From Gp7-AA10 sp041483175 (lineage in GTDB: Bacteria > Acidobacteriota > Thermoanaerobaculia > Gp7-AA8), in assembly GCA_041483175.1 (NCBI GenBank), contig JBGPFD010000010.1, positions 1 to 30,482 on the forward strand: a stretch of DNA of 30,482 nt. The letters are read 5' to 3'. The translations under genes and the position numbers were made by a program. This document shows positions 1 to 7,810 of this stretch, one piece after another. The notes below the pieces were generated by a model, which was given only the letters and a program-made list of their open reading frames with translations, made no database searches and was not told the origin of the DNA. How positions within the stretch are numbered: position 1 is the stretch's first letter; the number at the start of each line of letters is the position of its first letter.

Positions 1-1
1 A

Positions 2-559
2 TTCGCCCGGAACCCGCTGCTGGTCTGGGAATGGTACGAGCAGCGCCGATCGCTGGTCCGCAACGCCGAACCGAACGCCGCGCACCGCGCGATTGCGGCA
101 CTGCTTGACGCACGGGTGGTAACGCAAAACGTCGACGGCCTGCATCATCGCGCTGGCTCTCGCGACGTGCTCGAACTGCACGGGAACCTTTTCCGCACAC
201 GTTGTGTTCGCGAGCAGACCACGCGCGCGTCGCGGGATCCCTTTGATGTGCTCCCGCCGCATTGCGCGTGCGGCGCGCTCCTGCGGCCGGACATAGTTTG
301 GTTCGGCGAGATGCTCCCGGAAGGCGCTCTTGAGCGGGCCGAACGCGCCGTTCGCGACGCCGAACTTCTCCTGGTCATCGGAACCTCGGGGCTGGTCTGG
401 CCCGCCGCCGGCCTGGTTTCGATGCATCGCGGTTTGTCGATCGAGATCAACCCGAAGCCGAGCGCCATCAGCTCCGCCTGCACCATCGCGCTCGCCGCAA
501 CCGCGGTCGACGCGACGCCGCCGCTCGTGGAAACGATTCTGGAGAGTGCGCGTGCATGA
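2..559 (+). CDS. cobB: NAD-dependent protein deacylase, class III sirtuin (5' end missing)
   Basis: The frame is open from base 2, so the N-terminal NAD-binding GAG(I/A)S region lies outside the window. Visible are a WEWYEQRR segment, whose Tyr and Arg three apart match the YxxR acyl-specificity pair of SIRT5/CobB-type desuccinylases, the TQNVDGLH motif and the catalytic His in LELHGN. LLRPDIVWFGE follows, then the GTSG and EINPK nucleotide-binding segments. Sirtuins remove acyl groups from lysines using NAD+ in the cytoplasm. The structural zinc site looks degenerate: only one Cys is present at RCVRE and the second pair is spaced C-A-C rather than CxxC. The gene ends inside the start of radC, so the two are probably co-transcribed. 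Confidence 0.9.
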   Translation, partial: FARNPLLVWEWYEQRRSLVRNAEPNAAHRAIAALLDARVVTQNVDGLHHRAGSRDVLELHGNLFRTRCVREQTTRASRDPFDVLPPHCACGALLRPDIVWFGEMLPEGALERAERAVRDAELLLVIGTSGLVWPAAGLVSMHRGLSIEINPKPSAISSACTIALAATAVDATPPLVETILESARA

Positions 560-1223
560 AGTGATCGCCGACCTCCCTCTCGACGACCGCCCGCGCGAGA
601 AGCTGCGCAAGCACGGCTCGGAAACGCTTTCCGACGCGGAGCTGATCGCACTGCTGCTCGGCTCCGGCACGCGCAGCAAGAATGCCATCCAGCTCGCGCG
701 CGAGCTTCTCGGCGACGGTCTTTCCGGGCTCGCCGGATCGAGTACCGAGGCCATGGGCCGGATCCACGGCGTCGGTGTCGCGAAAGCGACGCGCATCGCG
801 GCCGCGTTCGAGATCGCCCGCCGCCTGGCCGCCGCGGATGCGGGCGACGGCGCGCGCTACGAAGAACAGATCCTCGCTCACGCGCTGATCAGCCGCTACG
901 CACACGAGCCGCAGGAACACCTCGGCGCCGTGCTGCTCGACTCGCGACAGCGCCTGCTCCGTCAATGCGAAGTGTACGTCGGCACCGTCTCGCGCTCGCT
1001 CGTGTCGACGCGCGACGTCGTTCGTCTGGCGCTCGAAGCGAACGCCGCCGGTGTCGTGCTCTTTCACAACCACCCGTCAGGTGATCCCTCGCCGTCCGCC
1101 GAGGATCTGAGCTTCACGCGGCGCGCGCAGCAGTCATTGGCCCTGGTCGACGTCGAGCTGGTCGACCATCTGATCGTCGGTGCGCAGCGGTATTGTTCGA
1201 TGCGGGGGAAGGGACTGCTGTGA
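552..1223 (+). CDS. radC: RadC family JAMM-domain protein
   Basis: This is a 223-residue protein with the usual RadC layout. An N-terminal UPF0758/HhH-like part (PREKL, LSDAELIALLLGSGT, GIHGVG-like helix-hairpin-helix) is followed by a JAMM metalloprotease-like domain with HNHPSGDPSPSAED (HxHx10D) near the C-terminus. The gene was named for DNA repair but its enzymatic role is unsettled. I chose the GTG at 552 because the protein then begins HEVIADLPLDDRPREKL like other RadC proteins. A GTG at 546 is equally possible. The start overlaps the sirtuin stop by 8 bases, suggesting translational coupling. Confidence 0.93.
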   Translation: MHEVIADLPLDDRPREKLRKHGSETLSDAELIALLLGSGTRSKNAIQLARELLGDGLSGLAGSSTEAMGRIHGVGVAKATRIAAAFEIARRLAAADAGDGARYEEQILAHALISRYAHEPQEHLGAVLLDSRQRLLRQCEVYVGTVSRSLVSTRDVVRLALEANAAGVVLFHNHPSGDPSPSAEDLSFTRRAQQSLALVDVELVDHLIVGAQRYCSMRGKGLL

Positions 1224-1239
1224 GCTACCATCTTTTCGC

Positions 1240-1668
1240 ATGCTCACCACGATCAGCTTCTATCGCGTCGACGATCAGGGGCGGCTCTACATCTCACCCG
1301 CAATTCGCGAGTGGTCTCCTGTCGCCGAGCTCGGAATCGACACCGTCATCGATCTCGATGCCGGTCTGGACGAATGCATTCCAACGACGCCCGAGGGATG
1401 CCTCTACATTTACTTTCCCATTTACGACGAGAACCTTCCCGATCTGACGCGGCTCGACGCGATCGGCACGCTCGGCGCGCAGCTCGTTCGCGGAGGGCAC
1501 CGCGTGCTGTCGCACTGCGGGCTGGGATTCAATCGATCGGCGCTCATCGCGGGCGTGATCCTCAACAAGCTTGGCCTGAGCGGACCCGACGCCGTGCGGC
1601 GGCTGCGCGAGCGGCGGCCTGGCGCATTGTTCAACGAGGTCTTCGCGAATTACCTGGAGTCGCTGTAA
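1240..1668 (+). CDS. Dual-specificity/tyrosine phosphatase-like protein
   Basis: A 142-residue protein built as a compact cysteine phosphatase. The P-loop HCGLGFNRSA (HCxxGxxRS, nucleophilic Cys and phosphate-binding Arg) lies at about residues 90-100. It is preceded by DLDAGLDE and the FPIYDENLPD loop, which may supply the general acid Asp. Such enzymes dephosphorylate phosphotyrosine, phosphoserine/threonine or small phosphoesters. Substrate cannot be told from sequence. The ATG at 1240 lies 16 bases after the radC stop, so it could belong to the same transcript. It is convergent with ilvE, 33 bases away, with no clear terminator hairpin between them. Confidence 0.82.
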   Translation: MLTTISFYRVDDQGRLYISPAIREWSPVAELGIDTVIDLDAGLDECIPTTPEGCLYIYFPIYDENLPDLTRLDAIGTLGAQLVRGGHRVLSHCGLGFNRSALIAGVILNKLGLSGPDAVRRLRERRPGALFNEVFANYLESL

Positions 1669-1701
1669 GAAGGCGGCGGCGAGGCACCGCACTCCGAAGG
1701 C

Positions 1702-2673
1702 CTATCGGGCCACGAGCGCCGGCTTGCGCGCGGTGGCGACCCGCTCCGCGTAAACCGGTGTGAACCAGCCGTAGCGGTCGGGAATCTCGCCGCCGATATA
1801 GGCGAAGAATTCTTTCTGAATTCGCTCGGTCACCGGGCCGCGACGGCCGTTGCCGACCGGAATCCGATCGATACTGCGGACCGGAGTGACCTCCACGGCG
1901 GTTCCGGAGAAGAACACCTCATCTGCCACGTACAGCATCTCGCGCGGAATCAGCCCTTCCACGACCTCGAAGCCCATGTCGCGCGCGACGCGGATCACGC
2001 TGGTGCGCGTAATTCCTGCGAGGATCGAGGCGCCGAGCGGCGGCGTGAAGATCCTGCCATCCCGCACGACGAAGACGTTCTCTCCCGATCCCTCACTGAC
2101 GTAGCCGTTCACGTCGAGCGCGATCCCCTCGGCGTATCCGTCAACCGCCGCCTCCTGCCGGATCAGAATCGAGTTCATGTAGTTTCCGGTCGCCTTGGCC
2201 AGCGCCGGGAACGTATTCGGAGCCATCCGGTTCCAGGACGAGACGCGCACATCGACGCCCTGCTCGATCGCCTCCGGACCGAGGTACTTGCCCCATTTCC
2301 AGGCGGCAATGACGATATCCACCGGGCAGCGGGAAGGATCGACGCCCAGCGAGTAAAAGCCGCGATAGACGACCGGACGGATGTAGCAGTCCTGAAACTC
2401 ATTGGCCGCCACCGTATCGACGCATGCCTTGCGGAACTCCTCGGTCGAAATCGGGATCTCCATCCGGTAGATTCGGCAACTGTCGTACAGACGGCGCATG
2501 TGCTCGTCGAGCCGGAAAATCGCCGGACCCTGGTTTTTCGTGTTGTAACAGCGGATGCCTTCGAATAGGCCGGACCCGTAGTGAATCGCGTGGGTCAGCA
2601 CGTGGACCTTCGCGTCGGCAAAATCGACGAGCCGGCCGTTCATCCAGATCTTTTTGACTTCTTCGAACGGCAT
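1702..2673 (-). CDS. ilvE: Branched-chain amino acid aminotransferase (class IV PLP)
   Basis: A 323-residue class IV aminotransferase that transfers the amino group between glutamate and Leu/Ile/Val, in the cytoplasm. Recognisable segments are the N-terminal KIWMNG, HAIHYGSGLFEGIRCY, the PLP-binding Lys in AKATGNYMNS, and EGSGENVFVV followed by GITRTSVI, typical of bacterial IlvE. The start at 2673 is preceded by AGGAGG at a normal distance on the minus strand. The C-terminal extension after DRYGWFTPV is slightly longer than usual. No leader-peptide attenuator of Ile/Leu/Val codons was seen upstream. Confidence 0.95.
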   Translation of the reverse strand: MPFEEVKKIWMNGRLVDFADAKVHVLTHAIHYGSGLFEGIRCYNTKNQGPAIFRLDEHMRRLYDSCRIYRMEIPISTEEFRKACVDTVAANEFQDCYIRPVVYRGFYSLGVDPSRCPVDIVIAAWKWGKYLGPEAIEQGVDVRVSSWNRMAPNTFPALAKATGNYMNSILIRQEAAVDGYAEGIALDVNGYVSEGSGENVFVVRDGRIFTPPLGASILAGITRTSVIRVARDMGFEVVEGLIPREMLYVADEVFFSGTAVEVTPVRSIDRIPVGNGRRGPVTERIQKEFFAYIGGEIPDRYGWFTPVYAERVATARKPALVAR

Positions 2674-2801
2674 CAGAAGGCCTCCTGCTTCGTTAGGTGC
2701 AACTGTCGGGCATCTTCGAGCCGGAGCTGAGGACGACCCGAGTATAGGTGCCGCTGATTGATCGAGTCAATGCTATAAACCTGCCACCAAACCGAGTCCT
2801 G

Positions 2802-2875
2802 AGTCCTGAGTGCTGCGTCCTGAGTACAGCTCCCACATTCCCCCGCTCACCACTCAGGACGCAGCACTCAGGACT
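2802..2875. repeat. 24-bp perfect inverted repeat containing a heptanucleotide repeat
   Basis: Bases 2802-2825 and 2852-2875 are exact reverse complements separated by 26 bases. The left arm continues a period-7 tract (GAGTCCT units from 2795). The right arm ends six bases before the SDR start codon and includes the only GGA that could serve as its ribosome binding site. It could be a terminator-like structure, an mRNA element masking that site, or a dispersed intergenic repeat. Confidence 0.85.
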
Positions 2876-2880
2876 TCTTC

Positions 2881-3663
2881 ATGAGCCTCCAGGGCAAAAC
2901 AGCAGTGATCACGGGCGCTTCTTCGGGGATTGGCCGGGCGGCGGCCCTCGAATTCGCCCGGCGCGGAGCGAACGTGGTGCTCGCGGCCCGGCGCGGGGAT
3001 CTGCTCGAGGAGGTGGCCGCCCTCTGCCGCGAACGGGCCGTGGAGTGCACAACTGCCGTTGCAGATGTTTCCAAACGCGAGGAGTGCACGCGGCTGATCG
3101 AGAAGGCAGGACGCGTTGACATTTTGGTGAACAATGCAGGATTCGCGATGTTCGACGCGATCGAAGATGCGAATCCCGACGATCTGCAGCAGATGATGCA
3201 GACGAACTTTTTCGGCGCCCTCTGGTGCACGCAGGCGGCCCTTCCGGCGATGCTGGCGCGCGGAGACGGAATAATCGTCAACGTCGCCTCGATCGCCGGC
3301 CTGATGGGCTACGCGAGGATGGGCGGCTATTGTGCAACGAAGTTCGCCATGGTCGGATTTTCGGAGGCGCTGCGCAATGAGGTGATCGGCCGCGGCGTGC
3401 GGGTGGCGATGGTCTGCCCCGGCACGACCGAGACGCACTTTTTTCAGAAGGCCGAGCGAGGCAAAATGCCGGCGGCATCGCGTCTGATTCTGGCCATCAG
3501 GCCGGAGCGCGTGGCGCGGGCCATTTGCGACTCGGCGGAAGATGGGCGTTACCGACGCATACTTCCGTTCACCGCGGCGATGTACACGCACCTGAAAGAG
3601 CTGTTTCCGCGAACCGCGCACTTCTTCATGCGGCGTGTCTCGGCGCTGTTGGAGAAGCGCTGA
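2881..3663 (+). CDS. Short-chain dehydrogenase/reductase (classical SDR)
   Basis: A 260-residue classical SDR with the cofactor motif TGASSGIG at about residues 11-18, the NNAG stabilising motif, the catalytic Ser in NVASIAG and YCATK (YxxxK). An NADP(H) preference is plausible from Arg residues after the second strand (AARRGD). The substrate is unknown. The C-terminal tail with FPRTAHFFMRRV may associate with membranes. The stop overlaps the start of the rhomboid gene (TGATG), so the two are translationally coupled. The translation start sits at the foot of the inverted repeat at 2802-2875. Confidence 0.92.
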   Translation: MSLQGKTAVITGASSGIGRAAALEFARRGANVVLAARRGDLLEEVAALCRERAVECTTAVADVSKREECTRLIEKAGRVDILVNNAGFAMFDAIEDANPDDLQQMMQTNFFGALWCTQAALPAMLARGDGIIVNVASIAGLMGYARMGGYCATKFAMVGFSEALRNEVIGRGVRVAMVCPGTTETHFFQKAERGKMPAASRLILAIRPERVARAICDSAEDGRYRRILPFTAAMYTHLKELFPRTAHFFMRRVSALLEKR

Positions 3664-4292
3664 TGCGCCGTTACACCCCGGTCACCACCGCGCTGCTGAT
3701 CATCATCACGATCGTATTCGGCTACGAAGTGTGGACGCGCGCATTTTTCAGCGACGAGGAAATGGTCCGCCTCGGCGCCATCGTTCCCGGGCTTCTCGAG
3801 CGGCACGAATACTGGCGCCTGATCGCTGCGATGTTTCTCCACGGCAGCTGGCTGCATTGGGCGTTCAACTGCTGGGCGCTTCTCCAGCTCGGAACGTTGT
3901 ATGAGGCGCTTTTCGGATCCGTGCGATTCACGATCGTCTATTTCGTCAGCGGGATCTGCGCGTCCGCCGCCAGTTCACTCTACCAGCACGGCCCGGCAGT
4001 CGGTGCGAGCGGCGCGATCTTCGGCATCCTCGGCGCGTTCATCTTCTCCATAAGCCGCTCGCCGCGCTACCGGCATCAGCCGTGGACGCGCAACCTGATC
4101 GGGCAGCTGGTCTTCTGGATCGTGGTCAACATCGTGATCGGATTCTCGGTAGCCTTCATCGACAACGTCGCACACCTCGCCGGCCTGACTGTCGGACTGC
4201 TTCTCGGCTTCCTTCCGCACAACGAGCCGCCGCCACCTCCGGGGGAGATGGTGATCGACGTGCCGTCAGGCCCGCCGCAGAATCAGCCGTAG
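3663..4292 (+). CDS. Rhomboid family intramembrane serine protease
   Basis: A 209-residue polytopic protein that cleaves membrane substrates within the lipid bilayer. The rhomboid signature is complete: HGSWLHWAFNCW on the HxxxN helix, catalytic Ser in GASGAIFG, and catalytic His in NVAHLAGLTVG. About six transmembrane helices can be drawn, followed by a Pro-rich cytoplasmic tail. The ATG at 3663 overlaps the SDR stop. The longer open frame from 3525 would lie within the SDR gene and is not credible. The 3' end overlaps the convergent methyltransferase gene by 27 bases. Confidence 0.93.
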   Translation: MRRYTPVTTALLIIITIVFGYEVWTRAFFSDEEMVRLGAIVPGLLERHEYWRLIAAMFLHGSWLHWAFNCWALLQLGTLYEALFGSVRFTIVYFVSGICASAASSLYQHGPAVGASGAIFGILGAFIFSISRSPRYRHQPWTRNLIGQLVFWIVVNIVIGFSVAFIDNVAHLAGLTVGLLLGFLPHNEPPPPPGEMVIDVPSGPPQNQP

Positions 4293-5363
4293 GTCCTGAG
4301 GCGCGAAGAGCCGCTCGTTGATGACTTCGATGAGCCGGCGCAGCGAGGGCGGATCGTCCGCGGATGTGGCGATCGCATTTCCCTCCGGCAGCGGATGAAT
4401 GGCGCCGATTTCCTCGATCGAAAATCCATGCTCGCGCGCCAGCAGGCTGAGTGCCGCGGGATGCCGCGGCGCGAGATGGGTCGGATCCCGCCAGAAGTCG
4501 GACGCGCTGACGCCGATGGACTCCGCGTTCGGCGTCTCGATCATCAGCAGCCCGCCGGGATGAAGCACGCGCGCCGCCTGCGCAAAGAGGGCGAAGAGAT
4601 GTTCGACCGGCAGGTGCTCGACGACATGCATGGCCAGCACGCTGCCGACCGATCCATGCTTGATTCCTTCGAAGCACTCCGGGATTCCGGCGAGCGTCGC
4701 CTCCAGGCCACGTTTCTGGAGATCGGCCACCGAGCGTTCGTTGATGTCGAAGCCGTGCGCCTCGATGCCGGCCTTGCGGCAGGCCTCCAGGAACTCTCCG
4801 CGCCCGCAGCCGATGTCGAGCACAGGCTGGTTGTCTTTGGCGCGTTCGACGTACGCGTCGACGTCGACCGGGCCGCGAAGGGCGTCCTCGAGCCGCCGAT
4901 AGAGGAAATCGGTTATCGGTTGCCGGCTGTCGGCTGTCAGAACCGGCGTGGTGATGTCGCCCAACCGGGCGGCGACGGTTTCGATCTTCTGATCGAGCGC
5001 GGCGATGAGCGCGTCATTCCGTTTGGCGGCGACGGGAATCAGATCGCGAATGCGGGCGATCTCCGTCGCCAGCGCCTCGTCGGACTGGCGGACGTCGATC
5101 TGCACCGCGACGAGATCGCGCTTCAGATCGTCGCGTAACGCGCTGATCTCTGCCCGAACGTCGCGGATCAGATCGAGAACGGCGAGGTTGTAGTCCCGCT
5201 GCCGCTCCGTGTCGGGCGCCAGAACGCGGCGGAAGACCCGGCGTACGACTCGCAACAGCCATTCGTGCACGGAGCTCCGCGGCCGGTAGCGGGCGTCCGA
5301 CTCCCATACCTCGCGCCACGCTTCGGCGCCGGACGGTGGGGAGTCGACGAAACGATCGTTCAC
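4266..5363 (-). CDS. SAM-dependent methyltransferase with N-terminal coiled coil
   Basis: A 365-residue protein. Residues 60-130 are heptad-like and rich in Asp/Arg/Leu (probable coiled coil), followed by a class I methyltransferase domain with motif I VLDIGCGRGEFLE at about 181-193. GFDINERSV supplies the acidic residue of strand 2, and MHVVEHLP and HPGGLLMIETPN follow. The layout resembles methyltransferases in O-antigen and glycan clusters, where coiled coils act as oligomerisation or chain-length rulers. That role is an inference here. The start overlaps the rplI stop by 4 bases (ATGA), making it the last gene of the ribosomal-protein operon. Confidence 0.85.
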   Translation of the reverse strand: MNDRFVDSPPSGAEAWREVWESDARYRPRSSVHEWLLRVVRRVFRRVLAPDTERQRDYNLAVLDLIRDVRAEISALRDDLKRDLVAVQIDVRQSDEALATEIARIRDLIPVAAKRNDALIAALDQKIETVAARLGDITTPVLTADSRQPITDFLYRRLEDALRGPVDVDAYVERAKDNQPVLDIGCGRGEFLEACRKAGIEAHGFDINERSVADLQKRGLEATLAGIPECFEGIKHGSVGSVLAMHVVEHLPVEHLFALFAQAARVLHPGGLLMIETPNAESIGVSASDFWRDPTHLAPRHPAALSLLAREHGFSIEEIGAIHPLPEGNAIATSADDPPSLRRLIEVINERLFAPQDLRLILRRA

Positions 5364-5839
5364 TGCTGTGGCGCCGTCTCTTCGAATTTCTCCACGCCGA
5401 GGGGCACGACTTCCACCTGGATCTGCGCGGAGACGTCGTGATGCAGGCGCACCTCAATGTCATGCGTGCCGAGACTCTTGATCGGACGCGCCAGCTCGAT
5501 GCGGCGCTTGTCGACCTCGAGGCCCTTCGCCTGGAGCGCATCGGCGATCTCGTTGGCAGTGACGGAACCGAAGAGCTGTCCGTTTTCCCCGACGCGCTTG
5601 TGCACCACCACCTTGGCCCCTTTGACCGCCTCGGCCGCCTTCGTTGCAACTTCCTTTTCCTTCTGCGCGAGCAGGGCCCATTTCTTCCGCTCCTGCTCGA
5701 TCGATTTCAGATTGCCGGGCGTGGCCTCGCGCGCCAGGTTCTTTGGAAGAAGGTAGTTGCGCGCGTAGCCGTCCTTGACGTTGATGACGTCGCCGCGCGT
5801 TCCCAGCCCACGGATTTCGTCAATCAGAATGACTTTCAT
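5360..5839 (-). CDS. rplI: 50S ribosomal protein L9
   Basis: A 159-residue L9 with the characteristic N-terminal signature (MKVILIDEIRGLGTRGDVINVKDGYARNYLLP), the long connecting helix (residues 45-75) and the C-terminal RNA-binding domain with GENGQLFGSVT. L9 binds 23S rRNA domain V and extends from the large subunit. The start overlaps the end of the DUF2232 gene by 20 bases on the same strand, consistent with coupling in the rpsF-rpsR-DUF2232-rplI operon. The short acidic tail after VVPLGVEKFEE is longer than in E. coli but common elsewhere. Confidence 0.98.
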   Translation of the reverse strand: MKVILIDEIRGLGTRGDVINVKDGYARNYLLPKNLAREATPGNLKSIEQERKKWALLAQKEKEVATKAAEAVKGAKVVVHKRVGENGQLFGSVTANEIADALQAKGLEVDKRRIELARPIKSLGTHDIEVRLHHDVSAQIQVEVVPLGVEKFEETAPQQ

Positions 5840-6848
5840 CGGAGTGATCCTTTCGGTTGTACTTTCGAAAATCGAAGAACGAGTCGAACAGCCCGGCGAC
5901 GCTCAGCAGCAACGGACCGATCCCGGTCAGCGTCAGCAGCCCGAGAATCACATAGGCGAAGACCATGCCGAAGAATCCGGCGCCCGCTGCCGCGAGAAAC
6001 GCGCGGAAGATTGCCAGTCCCTGAAGGAGATAGAGAAACGTGACCAGCGCGAGAACGTTCGCGCCGATCCGCTGCATCAGTCCCGAGGCCAGCGGCGACA
6101 GACCGCCGACGACGAAGGCGAACAGCAGCCACTCCGGGAGCGACAGATTGCGAAAGAGGTACGGCTGCGATGCCGGCGGGCTGCGGCGCTCGACGACATC
6201 GCGCCACGCGCGCAGCCGCCCGAAGAGGATGATGCTCAGCACGAACACCAGCGCCACATCGATCAGCAGAAATGCCGGGAGGCAGTACACGCCGATCTCC
6301 ATCCATTTGCGGAGGAAGGTAACCGCATCGGAAGGAATGCCGGCGTGCTGATACGTGGTCACCAGCTTTGCGGCGGTGGCACGCGCGCTCACGACCTGAT
6401 CGGCGAACGGCGAGAAGCCGGTGATCTGGCGCATGGAGGTTTCCGTCGCCGCCAGTCCGATCACGCTGAACACGATCGCGGTGAGAAGAATGCGGCCGAA
6501 CGACTCGGTGCGCTCAACCATCGCCGTCACGGCCATGGCCGGCAGTCCGACGCCAAGGATCAGCGCGACCAGATAGGCCAGGCTCATGTGCGCTTCGGCC
6601 AGGGTAGTCTGCGGCGCATTGGCTCCGGCGACGACCAGGATGCCGGCCAGCGCCGAGCCGGCGATCAGCGCGGCCCATGATGTCCGCCGTCCATGGCGGA
6701 CCGTGGAGTAGAAGAGCGCGGCGGGGATGAAGACGAACAACGGCGACACGAGCATCACGGCGACCAGGATCGCGTATCCCGCGACATAGCGCAGCGATCG
6801 CCCGAAGGAGATCGCCGCCGTCGTACCGTGCAGTGGCGTGTCGGTCAT
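5820..6848 (-). CDS. DUF2232 (YybS-like) integral membrane protein
   Basis: A 342-residue protein with about eight hydrophobic helices. Its position between rpsR and rplI and its ending, GLFDSFFDFRKYNR, are typical of DUF2232/YybS membrane proteins. The family resembles S-component-like or permease-like membrane proteins and has no firmly established function. The ATG at 6848 follows the rpsR stop by three bases, and the 3' end overlaps rplI. Expression should therefore follow the ribosomal-protein operon. Confidence 0.88.
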   Translation of the reverse strand: MTDTPLHGTTAAISFGRSLRYVAGYAILVAVMLVSPLFVFIPAALFYSTVRHGRRTSWAALIAGSALAGILVVAGANAPQTTLAEAHMSLAYLVALILGVGLPAMAVTAMVERTESFGRILLTAIVFSVIGLAATETSMRQITGFSPFADQVVSARATAAKLVTTYQHAGIPSDAVTFLRKWMEIGVYCLPAFLLIDVALVFVLSIILFGRLRAWRDVVERRSPPASQPYLFRNLSLPEWLLFAFVVGGLSPLASGLMQRIGANVLALVTFLYLLQGLAIFRAFLAAAGAGFFGMVFAYVILGLLTLTGIGPLLLSVAGLFDSFFDFRKYNRKDHSDESHSD

Positions 6849-6851
6849 TCC

Positions 6852-7145
6852 TCAGTCCGTGGCGAACGGCAACAGCGCGCAGATGCGCGCCCGCTTGATC
6901 GCACTCTGCAGTTTGCGCTGGTGCAGCGCGCAGGTTCCGGAAATGCGCCGCGGCAGGATCTTTCCCCGCTCGGGGATGAACTGCTGCAGCGTCTTCACGT
7001 CCTTGAAGTCGATGTATTCGATTTTCTCGACGCAGAACTTGCAGACGCGTTTGCGCCGGTAGAAGAACTTCTTCTTGCCTCCCTGCTGCGCGCCGGCGCG
7101 CTCGCCGCCGCCGCCGGGACCACTTCGTCGCGGTTGAATGGCCAT
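6852..7145 (-). CDS. rpsR: 30S ribosomal protein S18
   Basis: A 97-residue S18. The core from CKFCVEKIEYIDFKDVKTL to GTCALHQRKLQSAIKRAR is the conserved S18 domain that pairs with S6 on the 30S platform. It is the Cys-containing (C+) type: CxxC in the first motif plus Cys and His in GTCALH, a potential zinc site. A Gly-rich basic N-terminal extension (residues 5-30) precedes it. The ATG at 7145 was chosen over upstream options because a GAGGAGGAG ribosome binding site precedes it by a few bases. Confidence 0.97.
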   Translation of the reverse strand: MAIQPRRSGPGGGGERAGAQQGGKKKFFYRRKRVCKFCVEKIEYIDFKDVKTLQQFIPERGKILPRRISGTCALHQRKLQSAIKRARICALLPFATD

Positions 7146-7156
7146 TTCGCTCCTCC

Positions 7157-7570
7157 TCACTCAGCCGGCGTTTCCACTGCCGGCACCTCAGGCGCTGCCG
7201 GCTCGGCGGGGGCAGTGAATGCCGGGGCCGGGCGGATGCGCTCTTTCTTCGGATTGCGTTTCGCCAGCTTCTCGGCCCGCTTGTGGTCGAGATCCGTGCG
7301 CACGATCATGTGCCGCAGAACGTTCTCCGCGTTCCTCATGCGGCGATCCAGCTCGGAGAGCGAGCTGTCGCTTTCGAAGACGAACAGGTGGTAATTGCCT
7401 TCGTTGAACTTGTGGATGGAATATGCGAGGCGTCGGCGGCCCCACGCTTCTTCGTGCGTGAGCTTTGCGCCGGTCCCCTCGGCGACGCGCTTGAAGTCGG
7501 TGATCAGCGACGTCGCCTCTTCCTCCGCGACTTGCGGGGAAAGAATGAACAGGACTTCGTAAGTCCTCAT
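7157..7570 (-). CDS. rpsF: 30S ribosomal protein S6
   Basis: A 137-residue S6: MRTYEVLFILSP start, GRRRLAYSIHKFNEGNYHLFVFES core and NAENVLRHMIVRTD, all diagnostic. The C-terminal 40 residues form a Lys-rich then Pro/Ala/Glu-rich tail. A perfect GAAGGAGGACCT ribosome binding site lies directly before the ATG at 7570, which rules out the longer frame beginning at a TTG at 7636. It is the first gene of the operon with rpsR, the DUF2232 gene and rplI. Autoregulation through the leader hairpin at 7593-7614 is possible. Confidence 0.97.
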   Translation of the reverse strand: MRTYEVLFILSPQVAEEEATSLITDFKRVAEGTGAKLTHEEAWGRRRLAYSIHKFNEGNYHLFVFESDSSLSELDRRMRNAENVLRHMIVRTDLDHKRAEKLAKRNPKKERIRPAPAFTAPAEPAAPEVPAVETPAE

Positions 7571-7592
7571 AGGTCCTCCTTCTGGCCTAGCG

Positions 7593-7614
7593 GGGCCCCG
7601 ACCTGGCGGGGCCC
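7593..7614 (-). promoter_or_regulatory. Hairpin in the rpsF leader, candidate S6:S18 autoregulatory site
   Basis: The minus-strand transcript can form an 8-bp GC stem (GGGCCCCG / CGGGGCCC) with a CCAGGT loop, ending about ten bases upstream of the rpsF ribosome binding site. Leaders of rpsF operons in many bacteria carry an S6:S18-binding hairpin containing CCG and GGC elements, and both triplets occur here. Position supports the idea. The exact consensus fold was not verified. Confidence 0.45.
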
Positions 7615-7640
7615 AAGGAAGCTGGCAGATTGTCAAAAGA

Positions 7641-7700
7641 ATTGCCGGTTACCGATTGCCGGTTCCCATGCTGGCAATCGGGAACTAGGAACTAGGAACC
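7641..7700. repeat. Intergenic direct, inverted and heptanucleotide repeat cluster
   Basis: ATTGCCGGTT occurs twice 14 bases apart (7641 and 7655). GATTGCC at 7654-7660 pairs with GGCAATC at 7673-7679. GGAACTA is repeated in tandem from 7681 with period 7, ending GGAACC at 7700. No gene is recognisable between the rpsF leader and the transposase remnant apart from this. Its style matches the heptanucleotide tract upstream of the SDR gene. Confidence 0.7.
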
Positions 7701-7810
7701 ATTATTTCACGGCAGCTTCAACAGCGGAGCGACCCCCCCCGAATCGCGGTAGAATGGATCTTCCGATTGTGATCCGTTCCGAGGAACGTGCTGATGGTGG
7801 TGGTCCTGTC

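Noticed and set aside
4395..5138. 247-codon plus-strand open frame opposite the coiled-coil methyltransferase
   Set aside because: It mirrors a well-supported methyltransferase frame with conserved motifs; its own translation shows no recognisable domain and arises from high GC content.
5775..6680. 301-codon plus-strand open frame opposite the DUF2232 gene
   Set aside because: Very rich in Arg/Gln/His/Asp with no hydrophobic core, typical of an antisense shadow of a membrane protein gene in high-GC DNA.
7631..7636. TTGACA on the minus strand as a -35 box for rpsF
   Set aside because: The hexamer is perfect, but no -10-like sequence lies 15-19 bases downstream; that stretch is GC-rich.
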